57,996 nt of DNA from Massilia timonae CCUG 45783 (GTDB taxonomy: Bacteria > Pseudomonadota > Gammaproteobacteria > Burkholderiales > Burkholderiaceae_D), in NCBI RefSeq assembly GCF_000315425.1, contig NZ_JH992924.1:2599-60594 (forward strand). The letters are read 5' to 3'. Numbering within the stretch: the stretch's first letter is position 1; the number at the start of each line of letters is the position of its first letter. Both the position numbers and the translations under genes were made by a program. Below the pieces are notes generated by a model that was not told the DNA's origin, did not search any database, and saw only the letters and a program-made list of their open reading frames with translations. Shown here one piece after another: positions 26,515 to 36,260 of this stretch.

Positions 26515-27432
26515 ATGTTATCGATCAAGCAGCTCAACAAGACCTATGCCAATGGCGTCAAGGCCATCAACGATGTCAGCCTCGAGATCCCGAACGGCAT
26601 GTTCGGCCTGCTCGGACCGAACGGCGCCGGCAAGTCGTCCTTGATGCGCACCATTGCTACCCTGCAGGACCCCGACAGCGGCAGCATCCATTTCCACGGC
26701 CTCGACGTGCTGAAGGACAAGGAGAGCCTGCGCCGCCAGCTCGGCTACCTGCCGCAGGACTTCGGGGTCTATCCGAAGGTCAGCGCCGAAAAGCTGCTGA
26801 ACCACTTCGCCGTCCTGAAAGGCCTGACCGCGAAGGGCGAGCGCAGGGAGATCGTCGAAGCCCTGCTGCACCAGACCAATCTGTGGGAAGCGCGCAAGCG
26901 CGGCCTGGGCACCTATTCGGGCGGCATGCGCCAGCGCTTCGGCATCGCCCAGGCGCTGCTCGGCGCGCCGCGCCTGGTGATCGTCGACGAGCCGACCGCC
27001 GGCCTCGATCCCGACGAGCGCAACCGCTTCCTGAACCTGCTGGCCAAGATCGGCGAGCAGGTGGTGGTCATCCTGTCGACCCATATCGTCGAGGACGTGA
27101 CCGACCTGTGTCCGCGCATGGCCATGATCGCCAAGGGCACGGTGCTGCTGCAGGGCGAGCCGCAGGCCGCGATCGACACCCTGAAAAGCCGCGTGTGGCG
27201 CCGCACCGTCACCCAGGAAGCGCTGCCCGGATACCAGGAGCGCTTCAACGTGCTGTCCACCCGCCTGGTGGCGGGCCGGCCGCAGATCAACGTCTATGCC
27301 GAGTCGCAGCCGGACGACGGTTTCGTCAGCGTCGAGCCGGACCTGGAAGACGTCTACTTCCTGCAGATCCGCAATGCCAGCCGCGCGGCCGGCCAGGCGG
27401 CGTCGGCCCAGGCTGCGCCGGTGACGGCGTGA
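26515..27432 (+). CDS. ABC transporter ATP-binding protein
   Basis: A 305-residue ATPase. The Walker A is GPNGAGKSS (about 38-46), the Q-loop LPQDFGVYPK, the signature YSGGMRQRFG, the Walker B LVIVDEPTAGLD, and the switch histidine is in LSTHIVEDV. The C-terminal extension of about 85 residues is typical of DrrA/CcmA-like exporters. The ATG at 26515 has AGGAG upstream; a frame extension to 26074 crosses comM antisense and is rejected. The next gene, 10 bp downstream, encodes the matching permease fused to a peptidase, so the two form one transporter. Substrate unknown. It is divergent from the broken comM. Confidence 0.92.
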   Translation: MLSIKQLNKTYANGVKAINDVSLEIPNGMFGLLGPNGAGKSSLMRTIATLQDPDSGSIHFHGLDVLKDKESLRRQLGYLPQDFGVYPKVSAEKLLNHFAVLKGLTAKGERREIVEALLHQTNLWEARKRGLGTYSGGMRQRFGIAQALLGAPRLVIVDEPTAGLDPDERNRFLNLLAKIGEQVVVILSTHIVEDVTDLCPRMAMIAKGTVLLQGEPQAAIDTLKSRVWRRTVTQEALPGYQERFNVLSTRLVAGRPQINVYAESQPDDGFVSVEPDLEDVYFLQIRNASRAAGQAASAQAAPVTA

Positions 27433-27442
27433 GGAGGGCGGC

Positions 27443-30400
27443 ATGCTGAGAGAATTCTTCAAGTTCGAGCTGGACTTCCAGCTGCGCCAGCCCCTGCTGT
27501 GGGTGTGCGCGCTGATCTTCGGCGCGCTGGCCTTCGGCGCCACCACCAGCGATGCGATCCAGGTCGGCGGCAGCATCGGCAACGTCAACCGCAATGCGCC
27601 GACCGTGGTCGCGCAGCTGCTCGGCATCTTCAGCCTGATGTCGATGTTCGTCGTCACCATCTTCATCGCCGGCGGCGTGCTGCGCGACGCCGAAGTCGGC
27701 ATCTCCGACATGCTGTTCGCCACCCCGATGAAAAAGCGCGACTACCTGATCGGCCGCTTCGCCGCCGGCCTGGTGGCCTGCCTGCTCATCTTCGCCATGA
27801 TCGTGCTCGGCACGATGCTCGGTCCCCTGATGCCGTGGATCGATGTCCAGCGGGTCGGCCCATTCCCCGGCGCGGCCTACCTGTGGGCGCTGGGCGTGCT
27901 GGTCGTGCCCAACCTGTTCTTCATCGGCGCCTTGCTGATGCTGCTGGCCGCCACCACGCGCTCGATCATGATGGTGTACGTCGGCGTGATGGCTTTCTTC
28001 GTGCTGTGGATCGTCGCCGGCAGCTTCACTTCGAACATCGACAACGAATGGATCGCCGTGCTGGCCGATCCCTTCGGCCTGCGCGCGCTCGGCCGCGCCA
28101 CGCGCTACTTCTCGACCGCCGAATCGAATGCCGGCCTGCCCGACATTGGCGGCTACATGCTGGCCAACCGCCTGCTGTGGAGCGCCGTGGCGCTGGTGCT
28201 GGTCGGCCTGACCCTGGCCCTGTTCAAGCCGCAGCGCGCCGGCACCGGCAAGCGCCTGTTCGGCAAGGCCAAAACGCAGGCCGCGCAGGCCTTCGTGCCG
28301 GTGACGGTGGCCCTGCCGCGCGTCGCGCCGCGGTTTACCGGCGCCACGCGCTGGGCCCAGTGCTGGCACATCTTCGCCTTCGACGCCGTCGCGGTGTTCA
28401 GAAGCGTGCCATTCCTCGTGCTGCTGCTGTTCGGCGTGCTGAACATGGTCGGCAGTGCGAGCGTGCTGGACGAGATGTTCGGCACCGACGTCTATCCGCG
28501 CACGCACCTGATGATCGAACTGCTGAAAGGGTCGTTCAACTTCCTCCTGATTGTCATCGTCACCTTCTATGCGGGCGAGTTGATCTTCAAGGAACGCCAG
28601 GCCAGGATCGCCGACGTGAGCGACGCCATGCCGGCGCCGAACTGGGCGCCGCTGGTCGCCAAGAGCCTGGCGCTGGTGGGCGTGGTGCTGGTGTTCCTGT
28701 TCGCCGGGATCCTGACCGCGATCGCCATCCAGCTGTTCCGGGGCGGGGCGCCGGTCGAATTCGGGGTGTACGTCCAGGGCGTGTTCATGGCCGGCCTGCC
28801 GTTCGTCCTGATGGCGCTGATCGCCATCGTGCTGCAGGTCGTCACCAACAACAAATTCATCGGCTACCTGCTGGTGATCGTCCTCCTGATCGCGCAGATC
28901 GTCCTGTCGGTGATGCACTTCGATCACAATCTGTACAACATCGCGCTGCTGCCCGAGACGCCGTATTCGGACATGAACGGCTTCGGCCATTTCGTCACGG
29001 GCTGGGCCTGGTTCGCGCTGTACTGGACCCTGTTCTGCCTGGCGGCGCTGATCGTGGCCCAGGCCTTCTGGGTGCGCGGCCTGTCGGTCGCGTGGCGGGT
29101 GCGGGTGCGCGAAGCGGGCCGCCGCCTGCGCGGAGGCGCCGGCGTGGCGCTGGCGCTGTGCACGATCGCCTTCGCCCTGGTCGGCGGCTGGATCTTCCAT
29201 AATACCGTGACCCTGGGCGGCTACGAAGCCAAGAACGTGAGCATGGACAAGCAGGCCCGGTACGAGAAGAACTACCGCCAGTACAAGGACCTGCCGCATC
29301 CGAAGGTCATCGACGTGCGCGCCGCGGTCGACATCTATCCGGAGCAGCGCCGCGTGACGGTCAAGGGCAGCTACGTCCTGGAGAACAAGACCGACAAGCC
29401 GCTCGACACCCTGCGCCTGCAGTTCACTCCCGACGTCGTCACGACCCTGGGCAAGCTGCCGCCGCACCAGGTGGTGCTGGACGACACCGAATCGGGCTTC
29501 AGGATCCTGAAGCTGGCCGCACCCCTGGCGCCGGGCGCGCGCCTGCCGCTCGACTTCACGATCGATGCGCATCGCCAGGGCTTCTCGAATTCGGGCAAGG
29601 CCGACACCTTCAACCTCAACGGCACGTTCTTCAACAATCACGAGTTCTTCCCGATGCTCGGCTACCAGGCCGACTACGAGCTGACCGACCGCAACGAGCG
29701 CCGCAAGCGCGGGCTGGGCGAGCCGCAGCGCATGGCCAAGCTCGAGGACGAGGCGGCGCGCGTCGACTCCATGTTCGGCGGCGGCGCGGACTGGATCGGC
29801 TTCGAGACCACGGTGTCGACCAGCGGCGACCAGATCGCGCTGGCGCCGGGCTACCTGCAAAGATCGTGGAAGGAGAACGGCCGCAACTACTACCATTACA
29901 AGATGGACCAGAAGATGATGCCGTTCTTCGCCTACCTGTCGGCGCGCTGGCAGGTCAAGAAGGGCGACTGGAACGGCATCCCGATCGAGATCTACCACGA
30001 CGCCAAGCACGGCTACAACGTGGACCGGATGATCGAGGCCACCCGCAAGTCGCTCGACTACTTCACCACCGAGTTCACGCCGTACCAGCACAAGCAGGTA
30101 CGCATCCTGGAGTTCCCCAACTACCAGGCCTTCGCCCAGTCGTTCGCGAACACGATCCCGTTCTCGGAGTCGATCGGCTTCATCGCCGACCTGCGCGACA
30201 AGGAAGACATCGACTACGTGTTCTATGTGACGGCCCACGAGATGGCGCACCAGTGGTGGGGCCACCAGGTCACCGCCGCCAACGTGCAGGGCGCGAGCAT
30301 GCTGATCGAATCGCTGTCGCAGTACTCGGCGCTGATGGTGATGGAGAAGGAGTACGGGCGCCACCAGATGCGCCGCTTCCTGCGCTACGAGTTCGATCGC

Positions 30401-31024
30401 TACCTGCGTTCGCGCGGCGGCGAGGTGATCGAAGAGCTGCCGCTCATGCGCGTGGAAAACCAGGATTACATCCACTACCGCAAGGGCAGCCTGATCTTCT
30501 ACCGCCTGCGCGACGAGATCGGCGAACAGGCGCTGAACCGCGCGCTCAAGCGCTTCCTCGAAGACAAGGGCTACCAGGAGTCGCCGTTCACCACCTCGAA
30601 GGAGCTGCTCGACTACATCCGCGCGGAGGCGCCGCTTGACAAGCACGCCCTGATCTCGGACATGTTCGAGAAAATCGTGTTCTACGATAACCGCGTGACG
30701 CAGGCGACGGCGAAGAAGCGCCCGGATGGCCAGTGGGACGTGACGATGACGCTGCACCTGGCCAAGATGGAGGCCGACGGCAAGGGCAAGGAAACCGCGC
30801 GCGCCTACGACGAGCCGGTGGAGATCGGTGTGTTCGCCCGCGCCGCAGGGGCCAGGGAAGCCGACGAAAAAGTGCTGCTCCTGGAGAAGCGCGTGCTGTC
30901 CGGCGCCAATCCGGTGGTGACGGTCACGGTGAAGGAGCAGCCGTTCGAGGTGGGCGTCGATCCCTACAACAAGATGATCGACCGCGTGTCGCGCGACAAC
31001 CGCAAGGAGGTCGGTATCGAGTGA
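27443..31024 (+). CDS. ABC transporter permease fused to M1-family aminopeptidase
   Basis: An 1193-residue inner-membrane protein. The first 580 residues contain about a dozen hydrophobic helices in two sets, split near 280-315 by a polar linker, as in paired ABC-2 permeases. A long extracytoplasmic C-terminal half follows. It contains HEMAHQWWGH (about 932-941), the zinc HExxH motif of M1 (gluzincin) peptidases, with the second-ligand helix SMLIESLSQYSALM downstream. A clear GAMEN exopeptidase motif is not seen before the zinc site, so the true cleavage mode is open. The GGAGG-type site before the ATG and 10-bp spacing to the ATPase gene show an operon. The fusion is a known but uncharacterised family. 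Confidence 0.9.
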   Translation: MLREFFKFELDFQLRQPLLWVCALIFGALAFGATTSDAIQVGGSIGNVNRNAPTVVAQLLGIFSLMSMFVVTIFIAGGVLRDAEVGISDMLFATPMKKRDYLIGRFAAGLVACLLIFAMIVLGTMLGPLMPWIDVQRVGPFPGAAYLWALGVLVVPNLFFIGALLMLLAATTRSIMMVYVGVMAFFVLWIVAGSFTSNIDNEWIAVLADPFGLRALGRATRYFSTAESNAGLPDIGGYMLANRLLWSAVALVLVGLTLALFKPQRAGTGKRLFGKAKTQAAQAFVPVTVALPRVAPRFTGATRWAQCWHIFAFDAVAVFRSVPFLVLLLFGVLNMVGSASVLDEMFGTDVYPRTHLMIELLKGSFNFLLIVIVTFYAGELIFKERQARIADVSDAMPAPNWAPLVAKSLALVGVVLVFLFAGILTAIAIQLFRGGAPVEFGVYVQGVFMAGLPFVLMALIAIVLQVVTNNKFIGYLLVIVLLIAQIVLSVMHFDHNLYNIALLPETPYSDMNGFGHFVTGWAWFALYWTLFCLAALIVAQAFWVRGLSVAWRVRVREAGRRLRGGAGVALALCTIAFALVGGWIFHNTVTLGGYEAKNVSMDKQARYEKNYRQYKDLPHPKVIDVRAAVDIYPEQRRVTVKGSYVLENKTDKPLDTLRLQFTPDVVTTLGKLPPHQVVLDDTESGFRILKLAAPLAPGARLPLDFTIDAHRQGFSNSGKADTFNLNGTFFNNHEFFPMLGYQADYELTDRNERRKRGLGEPQRMAKLEDEAARVDSMFGGGADWIGFETTVSTSGDQIALAPGYLQRSWKENGRNYYHYKMDQKMMPFFAYLSARWQVKKGDWNGIPIEIYHDAKHGYNVDRMIEATRKSLDYFTTEFTPYQHKQVRILEFPNYQAFAQSFANTIPFSESIGFIADLRDKEDIDYVFYVTAHEMAHQWWGHQVTAANVQGASMLIESLSQYSALMVMEKEYGRHQMRRFLRYEFDRYLRSRGGEVIEELPLMRVENQDYIHYRKGSLIFYRLRDEIGEQALNRALKRFLEDKGYQESPFTTSKELLDYIRAEAPLDKHALISDMFEKIVFYDNRVTQATAKKRPDGQWDVTMTLHLAKMEADGKGKETARAYDEPVEIGVFARAAGAREADEKVLLLEKRVLSGANPVVTVTVKEQPFEVGVDPYNKMIDRVSRDNRKEVGIE

Positions 31025-31136
31025 TCCGGGGCGAACATGCCGCCATGGTCCGGCCGTTCGGCCAGGCCATGGCGGGGGAGGCGACGCGTGGACGGCAAAC
31101 GCGGCATACTGGAACTTCTTCGTTCTTTCGCCGCTC

Positions 31137-31511
31137 ATGATGAAACCTGTCGTCGCTGCCTTTCTGCTCGCCATCCTGCCGCTGTCGTCCCTCGCCGCGC
31201 CGGCCCCCGCCGCGCGCCAGGAGATCGCGCACCTGATCGGCTACCTGACCGCATCCGGTTGCAGCTTCCAGCGCAACGGCAGCTGGCACGACGCCGCGCA
31301 AGCGGCGAAACACCTCCAGCGCAAATACGACTACCTGCTCAAGCGCGACCTGGTCGCCTCGAGCGAGGATTTCATCGCGCGCGCCGCCAGCGAAAGCAGC
31401 CTCAGCGGCAAGCCCTACCTGGTCCGCTGCGGCGGCAATGCGCCGGTCGCCAGCGCAGCCTGGCTCAAGGCCGAGCTGGCGAAGTATCGCGCCGCGCGCC
31501 CATCCCGCTGA
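31137..31511 (+). CDS. DUF5329 family exported protein
   Basis: A 124-residue protein with a signal peptide (KPVVAAFLLAILPLSSLAAPA). The mature part reads EIAHLIGYLTASGCSFQRNGSWHDA, then AAKHLQRKYDYLLKRD and ends SGKPYLVRCGG. This is the conserved DUF5329 pattern with two cysteines likely to pair in the periplasm. Function unknown. It starts 112 bp after the permease/peptidase gene on the same strand and may be its own unit. Two ATGs in a row (31137 and 31140) make the exact start uncertain by one residue. Confidence 0.8.
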   Translation: MMKPVVAAFLLAILPLSSLAAPAPAARQEIAHLIGYLTASGCSFQRNGSWHDAAQAAKHLQRKYDYLLKRDLVASSEDFIARAASESSLSGKPYLVRCGGNAPVASAAWLKAELAKYRAARPSR

Positions 31512-31693
31512 GTTCGCGCATCCGAAGAATTCGGCTGGCGCGCAACGATCGTCACCATGGGTATCCCCACCGCATTGACTCGTGCATAACTTTCGTGTGA
31601 GGATTTGTTCTATATTAAATAGCAACACTATCTGACTGCGGAAGCGGTACCGGTCGCCACGGAAAGGGCCGGGTCCCGACGAGAGGAAATGCA

Positions 31694-32692
31694 ATGCTGG
31701 CTAAGAGCTGGGCATGGTGGGTGCCGGTATTGCTATTGGGCGCATGGGATGGCGCCGCACATGCCACCCAGACCGATCCGATCGCACGGCTGGTGCACCA
31801 GGAGCGCTATCAGGAGGCGAACAGTGCGATCCAGGCCAGGCTGGCGCGCGACGCCACCGATCCGACGGCACTGGCCGCGTCGGTCGACGTGCGCATCGCC
31901 CGGGGCGAGCCGGACGACTTGCCGCAGGCGCGCGCCGCGGCCGAGCGCTGCGTCGGGGCCAATCCGGACAGCAGCCTCTGCGCCGAAGCGCTGGGGAACG
32001 TCATGCTGGCGCAGTCGCGCGCCGGCGGCCTGGTCGCGTTCGTGCGCAATGCGCATGCCACGCGCGACACCCTGGAGCGCGCGCTGCGCTTCGATCCGAT
32101 GAATTACCGCGCCCGCGTGACGCTGATGAGCTTTTATCTCGACGCGCCGTTCTTCCTGGGCGGCAGCGAAGTGCGCGCACGCGAACTGGCCACCGAAGCG
32201 CGCCGCCTCGACCCCGACCTGACCCGGCTGATGCGCGCCATGTGCGCTTTCGACGAGGGGAAACTGGACGAGGCCGAGCAGCACATCCTGGCGGCCGACC
32301 TGACGCAGTATGCACTGGTGCAGGGCAGCGAGCGCGAGCTGCTGCTGGCCCTGGCCAGCACCCACCTCGACGCCGGCCGCCATGCGCAGAGCGTCCGGCT
32401 GTTCCAGGAACTGAACCGCCGGCTGCCGTCCGGCGAGCATGGACTTTACGGACTGGCGCAAGTGGCGCGCGCCCAGGGGCGGCTGGCCGACGCCGCGCTG
32501 CAGCTGGAGAGGGCGGCGGCGATCGCCCCCAAGCCCTATGTCTACAAGACGCTGGGCGAAGTCTACGAAGCGCGCCGCGACCGGCCGCGGGCGATCGCGG
32601 CCTACCAGGCGGCGCTGGCGGGCGTTCCGCCGCTCGCGCGGCGCGAGAAGAGGCAGGTGACGGCGCAGCTGGCGCAGTTGCAGCGGCGCTGA
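31694..32692 (+). CDS. Exported tetratricopeptide-repeat protein
   Basis: A 332-residue protein with an N-terminal hydrophobic signal (WAWWVPVLLLGAWDGAAHA). TPR-type helical pairs follow: VHQERYQEANSAIQARLARD (about 34-53), ALGNVMLAQSR, LLALASTHLDAGRHAQSVRLF, YGLAQVARAQGRLADAALQLERA and TLGEVYEARRDRPRAIAAYQAAL. It is likely a periplasmic scaffold for protein contacts; partners are unknown. The ribosome site GAGAGGAA precedes the ATG. The gene converges with the SirB-like gene 46 bp away. No enzymatic domain is present. Confidence 0.82.
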   Translation: MLAKSWAWWVPVLLLGAWDGAAHATQTDPIARLVHQERYQEANSAIQARLARDATDPTALAASVDVRIARGEPDDLPQARAAAERCVGANPDSSLCAEALGNVMLAQSRAGGLVAFVRNAHATRDTLERALRFDPMNYRARVTLMSFYLDAPFFLGGSEVRARELATEARRLDPDLTRLMRAMCAFDEGKLDEAEQHILAADLTQYALVQGSERELLLALASTHLDAGRHAQSVRLFQELNRRLPSGEHGLYGLAQVARAQGRLADAALQLERAAAIAPKPYVYKTLGEVYEARRDRPRAIAAYQAALAGVPPLARREKRQVTAQLAQLQRR

Positions 32693-32716
32693 TGGCCGAC
32701 CGGAGGATGGCGAATT

Positions 32717-32744
32717 ACGCTTCGATTCACGCTTCGATTCACGC
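32717..32744. repeat. 12-bp tandem repeat between convergent genes
   Basis: The unit ACGCTTCGATTC occurs twice in direct succession, followed by a partial third copy (ACGC). It spans the stop of the SirB-like gene. In other frames it encodes VNRSVNRS-like repeats with no gene context. It could vary in copy number and so shift the C-terminus of the SirB-like protein. Confidence 0.6.
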
Positions 32745-33119
32745 GACGATCAGCGGATTCTTGGTAAGCGCCACCGCCAGGATGTAGGCGAAGCAGGCCA
32801 GCGCGGCGACGAAAGCGAGGGCGCGCACCTGGCGCGTGCGGCCGCGCCTGAGCGCCACCGTGCCCAGGCCGATGTAGGCGACCAGGGCCAGCAGCTTGGC
32901 CGTCAGCCACGGCGATTGGCCGGGATACTGGCCGCTCCATACCGCCAGGCCGATGGCGCTGGCCAGCAGCAGGGTGTCGATCGCATGCGGCGCGATCTTC
33001 ACCCAGCGCTGCTCCAGGCGCTTCGATGCGGCCAGCATCCACAGGCCGCGGACGAGGAACAGGGCGCCGCTCACCACGGCGAAGGTCATGTGGATATGCT
33101 TGAGGGCGTAATAACTCAT
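32739..33119 (-). CDS. SirB-like integral membrane protein
   Basis: A 126-residue protein of four hydrophobic helices: HIHMTFAVVSGALFLVRGLW (about 8-27), IDTLLLASAIGLAVW, LTAKLLALVAYIGLGTVAL and ALAFVAALACFAYILAVAL. The opening YYALKHIHM and the GALFLVRG motif match the SirB2 family, whose biochemical role is not settled despite its name from invasion regulation studies. Length is normal. The ATG lies at 33119, and the stop falls in a tandem repeat at 32717-32744. It stands alone between a TPR gene and nrdJ. Confidence 0.88.
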   Translation of the reverse strand: MSYYALKHIHMTFAVVSGALFLVRGLWMLAASKRLEQRWVKIAPHAIDTLLLASAIGLAVWSGQYPGQSPWLTAKLLALVAYIGLGTVALRRGRTRQVRALAFVAALACFAYILAVALTKNPLIVA

Positions 33120-33194
33120 CGTTGGGTCGGGTTGGTTGCGACCCCGGCAGTATGCCCGAACCCGGCCCGCGGGCGCGACTGTTCAAAGGACCGG

Positions 33195-35699
33195 TCAGCC
33201 GCACTCGCCGACGTAGTGGCACGACGCGCAGCGCGAACACCCGTCGACCTTGCGCAGCGCCAGCGCGCCGCATTCCGGGCATTTGGCGCCGTTCAGGACG
33301 GGCAGCGGCTCGGCCGGCGTCTCCTCTTGCAAGCGCGGCCCTGGCGCGGCGTCGTGCATGCGCCGTTCGAAGCTGCGCGCGAGCGCGTCCACCGGCACCT
33401 GGTTGCCCTGCTCGTCGAGGAAGCCGCGCCGCGTCAGGATCCGCTGCAGCATGAAGGCGATCGCCGCGACTTCGGAGTCGTGGTACACCGGCACCTGCAC
33501 GCCGTCGTCGCGCGTGATGTGGCCGCAGCGCACCGGGCCTTTTTCCCATACCACTTCGCGCATGTCGGCCAGCGCCCGCGCGATTGGACCGCCGGCGCGC
33601 GCCACCATCGACAGCAGCCGCATCGAGGCCGTGATCCACTGGTGGCCGCCGGTGCGCTGGTTGGCCGGCATGAAGAATTCGAAAGGACGCTCGACCGTCA
33701 CCTGGCGGCCTTCCCACACGCCTTCGGCGCGCAGGAAGCTCACCGTCAGGTAGACGGTCTTGCGGCCTTCCTGGGTCGAGTACTCGATCTTCGACGTCAC
33801 CGATTCCAGCTCGCCGAGCGGACGGTGCTCGAAGCGCCTGCGCAGCGGGTCGTCGTCCGCCACCGGCGCGGCCGATGCGTCGTCCGCCGCCGGCGCGGTT
33901 GACAACACGCTCCCCAGCACCGCGTTGGGGCGATAGGTCGCCAGCCCCTTCAGGCCGGCGCGCCAGGCTTCCAGGTACAGGTCGCGGAAGTCGTCATAGG
34001 GATAATCCTCGGGCACGTTGACGGTCTTGGAGATCGCGGTGTCGATGAAGGGCTGGACCGCCTCCACCATGCGCAGGTGGTCCAGCGCGCGCATCTCGAG
34101 CGCGGTGACGAAGCTTGGGGGCAAGGGGGCGTCGCCGCGCAGCTGGCGGTACAGGCGCCAGGCGTGGTCGCACACCTCGTAGCTGCGCGTGCCGCCGTCC
34201 GCCGTGCGCTTCCTGCGCTGGTAGGTCCAGGAATAGGGCGGCTCGATGCCGTTCGAGGCATTGTCGGCGAAGGCCAGCGAAATGGTGCCGGTCGGCGCGA
34301 TCGACAGCAGGTGCGAGTTGCGGATGCCGTGCTTGCGGATGCCGTCGCGCAGCGCCTCGGGCAGGCGCAGGGCGAACTGTCCGCGCAGGTACTGGTCGGC
34401 GTCGAACAGCGGGAAGGCGCCTTTTTCGCGCGCCAGTTCGATCGAGGCCGCGTAGGCCGCGTCGCGCAGCTCGCTGGCGATGCGCGCCGCCATGGCCCGG
34501 CCCGGGTCGGCGTCGTAGCGCAGGCCCAGCATCGCCAGCGCGCTGCCCAGCCCCAGGAAGCCCAGGCCGACGCGGCGCTTGGCGCGCGCCTCGTCGGCCT
34601 GCTGCGGCAGCGGCCATCGGGTGGCGTCCAGCACCAGGTCGAGCATGCGCACCGCGACGGTCGCCACCTTGCGCAGGCGCTCGAAGTCCAGCCGCGCATC
34701 CAGGGTGAACGGCGCGTCGACGAAGGCGGTGAGATTCAGCGAGCCGAGATCGCAGCAGCCATACGGCGGCAGCGGCTGCTCGCCGCAGGGATTGGTGGCG
34801 TGCAGCTCCTCGGCATACCAGAGGTTGTTCTCGGCATTCATGCGGTCGACGAACAGCACGCCCGGCTCGGCGTGGTCGTAGGTCGAGACCATGATGCGCT
34901 CCCACAGGTCGCGCGCGCGCACGCTGCGGTAGACCCACAGGCCGTCTTCGCGGCGGTGGCCGCCGGCCGCCTGGTCTTCGTCGCCCGGCTCGGCCGCGTG
35001 CACCAGCGCGAACGCCTCGTCCGCCTCGACCGCGCGCATGAAGGCGTCGGTCACGCCGACCGAGATATTGAAGTTGGTGAGACGGCCCGTGTCCTTGGCC
35101 GCGATGAAGCGCTCGATGTCGGGATGGTCGATGCGCAGCACGCCCATCTGGGCGCCGCGCCGGGCGCCGGCCGACTCCACCGTGCGGCACGAGGCGTCGA
35201 ACACTTCCATGTACGACACCGGGCCGGAAGCGCGCGAGGCGGTGCCGGCCACCTTGCTGCCCAGCGGGCGGATCGCGGAAAAATCGTAGCCGACCCCGCC
35301 GCCGCGGCGCATGGTCTCGGCGGCTTCGCTGAGCGCCGTATAGATGCCGGGCAGGCCGTCGCTGGCGCCGGAGATCGAGTCGCCCACCGGCTGGACGAAA
35401 CAGTTGATGAGGGTGGCCGACAGGCCAAGGCCGGCGGCGGACGCAATCCGGCCGGCGGGAATGAAGCCCTGCTGCTGGGCCTCCAGGTAACGGCGCTCGC
35501 AGTCGGCGCGCTGCGTGGCCGGCTCGAGGGCGGCCAGGGCGCGTGCGATGCGCCGCTGCACGTCCTCGATCGTGCGTTCGTCGCCGCGCGCGTATTTTTC
35601 GCGCAGCACGTCCAGCGACACTTCCTGCGCGGGCAGGGCGCCGGCTGGCGCTTCTGGTGCATTCATGCCGGTCGCCCTATCCATGAATGCACCCGCCAT
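33195..35699 (-). CDS. nrdJ: Adenosylcobalamin-dependent (class II) ribonucleotide reductase
   Basis: An 834-residue enzyme that reduces ribonucleotides to deoxyribonucleotides with B12 as radical source, needing no oxygen. Visible motifs are [14 protein letters not shown] (first redox cysteine), [27 protein letters not shown] and [22 protein letters not shown] (radical-site C and E). [12 protein letters not shown] follows, and a C-terminal zinc ribbon (CPECG...CSRCASC) is typical of the single-chain NrdJ type. The frame opens with an ATG sharing a base with the ubiK stop (TGATG); an internal ATG at 35666 (MNAPEAP) is an alternative start. No cobalamin riboswitch was seen upstream. It gives deoxynucleotide supply under low oxygen. 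Confidence 0.92.
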   Translation of the reverse strand: MAGAFMDRATGMNAPEAPAGALPAQEVSLDVLREKYARGDERTIEDVQRRIARALAALEPATQRADCERRYLEAQQQGFIPAGRIASAAGLGLSATLINCFVQPVGDSISGASDGLPGIYTALSEAAETMRRGGGVGYDFSAIRPLGSKVAGTASRASGPVSYMEVFDASCRTVESAGARRGAQMGVLRIDHPDIERFIAAKDTGRLTNFNISVGVTDAFMRAVEADEAFALVHAAEPGDEDQAAGGHRREDGLWVYRSVRARDLWERIMVSTYDHAEPGVLFVDRMNAENNLWYAEELHATNPCGEQPLPPYGCCDLGSLNLTAFVDAPFTLDARLDFERLRKVATVAVRMLDLVLDATRWPLPQQADEARAKRRVGLGFLGLGSALAMLGLRYDADPGRAMAARIASELRDAAYAASIELAREKGAFPLFDADQYLRGQFALRLPEALRDGIRKHGIRNSHLLSIAPTGTISLAFADNASNGIEPPYSWTYQRRKRTADGGTRSYEVCDHAWRLYRQLRGDAPLPPSFVTALEMRALDHLRMVEAVQPFIDTAISKTVNVPEDYPYDDFRDLYLEAWRAGLKGLATYRPNAVLGSVLSTAPAADDASAAPVADDDPLRRRFEHRPLGELESVTSKIEYSTQEGRKTVYLTVSFLRAEGVWEGRQVTVERPFEFFMPANQRTGGHQWITASMRLLSMVARAGGPIARALADMREVVWEKGPVRCGHITRDDGVQVPVYHDSEVAAIAFMLQRILTRRGFLDEQGNQVPVDALARSFERRMHDAAPGPRLQEETPAEPLPVLNGAKCPECGALALRKVDGCSRCASCHYVGECG

Positions 35700-36091
35700 C
35701 AGGGTTTGTTGATCGGCGTATCGCCCGATTTGTCGAGATGCGGCGGCAGCACGATCGTCGGATCTTCGGGCTGGGCCGGGAACGGCGCGGTGGCCGACGG
35801 CGCCGCGCCTGGCGGCGGGGTGGTCGACGTGGACGATGCCGAGGTGGCGGCGCCGGAAGCGAGGCGGGCTTCGAGCTCGATCACGCGCAGCTCGAGCGCT
35901 TCGAGCTTGGCGCGGGTCTTGGCCAGCACCTGGGCCTGGATGTCGAATTCCTCGCGCGTTACCAGGTCGAGCTTGGCGAAGCCCGAGGTCATCGCGGCCT
36001 TGACGTTGCGCTCGATGTCCTTGGCCGGACCACTTTCGAGTGCCTGGTTGATCTTGCCCTGCAAGTCGCTGAAGAAGTTGCTGTTGTTCAT
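35699..36091 (-). CDS. ubiK: Ubiquinone biosynthesis accessory factor UbiK (BMFP domain)
   Basis: A 130-residue protein. The helical start [20 protein letters not shown] is followed by [21 protein letters not shown] and a coiled coil, [22 protein letters not shown], the membrane-fusogenic BMFP layout of UbiK (formerly YqiC). The tail of about 45 residues is low-complexity (A, S, T, P). UbiK assists the soluble ubiquinone hydroxylase/methylase complex with UbiJ. The ATG at 36091 has AAAGGGATAGGGA upstream; a frame extension to 36202 crosses the NtrC site and is rejected. Its stop overlaps the nrdJ start, an unusual partner. Confidence 0.88.
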   Translation of the reverse strand: MNNSNFFSDLQGKINQALESGPAKDIERNVKAAMTSGFAKLDLVTREEFDIQAQVLAKTRAKLEALELRVIELEARLASGAATSASSTSTTPPPGAAPSATAPFPAQPEDPTIVLPPHLDKSGDTPINKP

Positions 36092-36118
36092 GTCCCTATC
36101 CCTTTCTGCCGGGTTGTA

Positions 36119-36135
36119 TGCACCAAGTCGGTGCA
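36119..36135. promoter_or_regulatory. NtrC-type enhancer site upstream of the TorF-glnK-amtB cluster
   Basis: TGCACCAAGTCGGTGCA matches the 17-bp NtrC (NRI) consensus TGCACYAWWWTRGTGCA in both half sites, with only central bases differing. It lies 126 bases before the -24 GG of the sigma-54 promoter at 36261, a normal enhancer distance. A second, one-sided site (TTTGGTGCG) is at 36148-36156, as often seen in paired NtrC enhancers. Confidence 0.8.
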
Positions 36136-36260
36136 AACGAGCCTGATTTGGTGCGTCACGCAACACGGCGGACGCCGCTCGCGCTCGGTTGTATTGAAGC
36201 AAATCGTATGTGGGGCGTGTTTACCAAAAAAACAAGGCCATTTTGCTCGCTTTTATGAGC

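Noticed and set aside
27326..31174. A 1282-codon open frame on the minus strand
   Set aside because: It is antisense to the permease/peptidase gene, rich in H, R, Q and V as expected for the shadow of a GC-rich gene, and has no domain.
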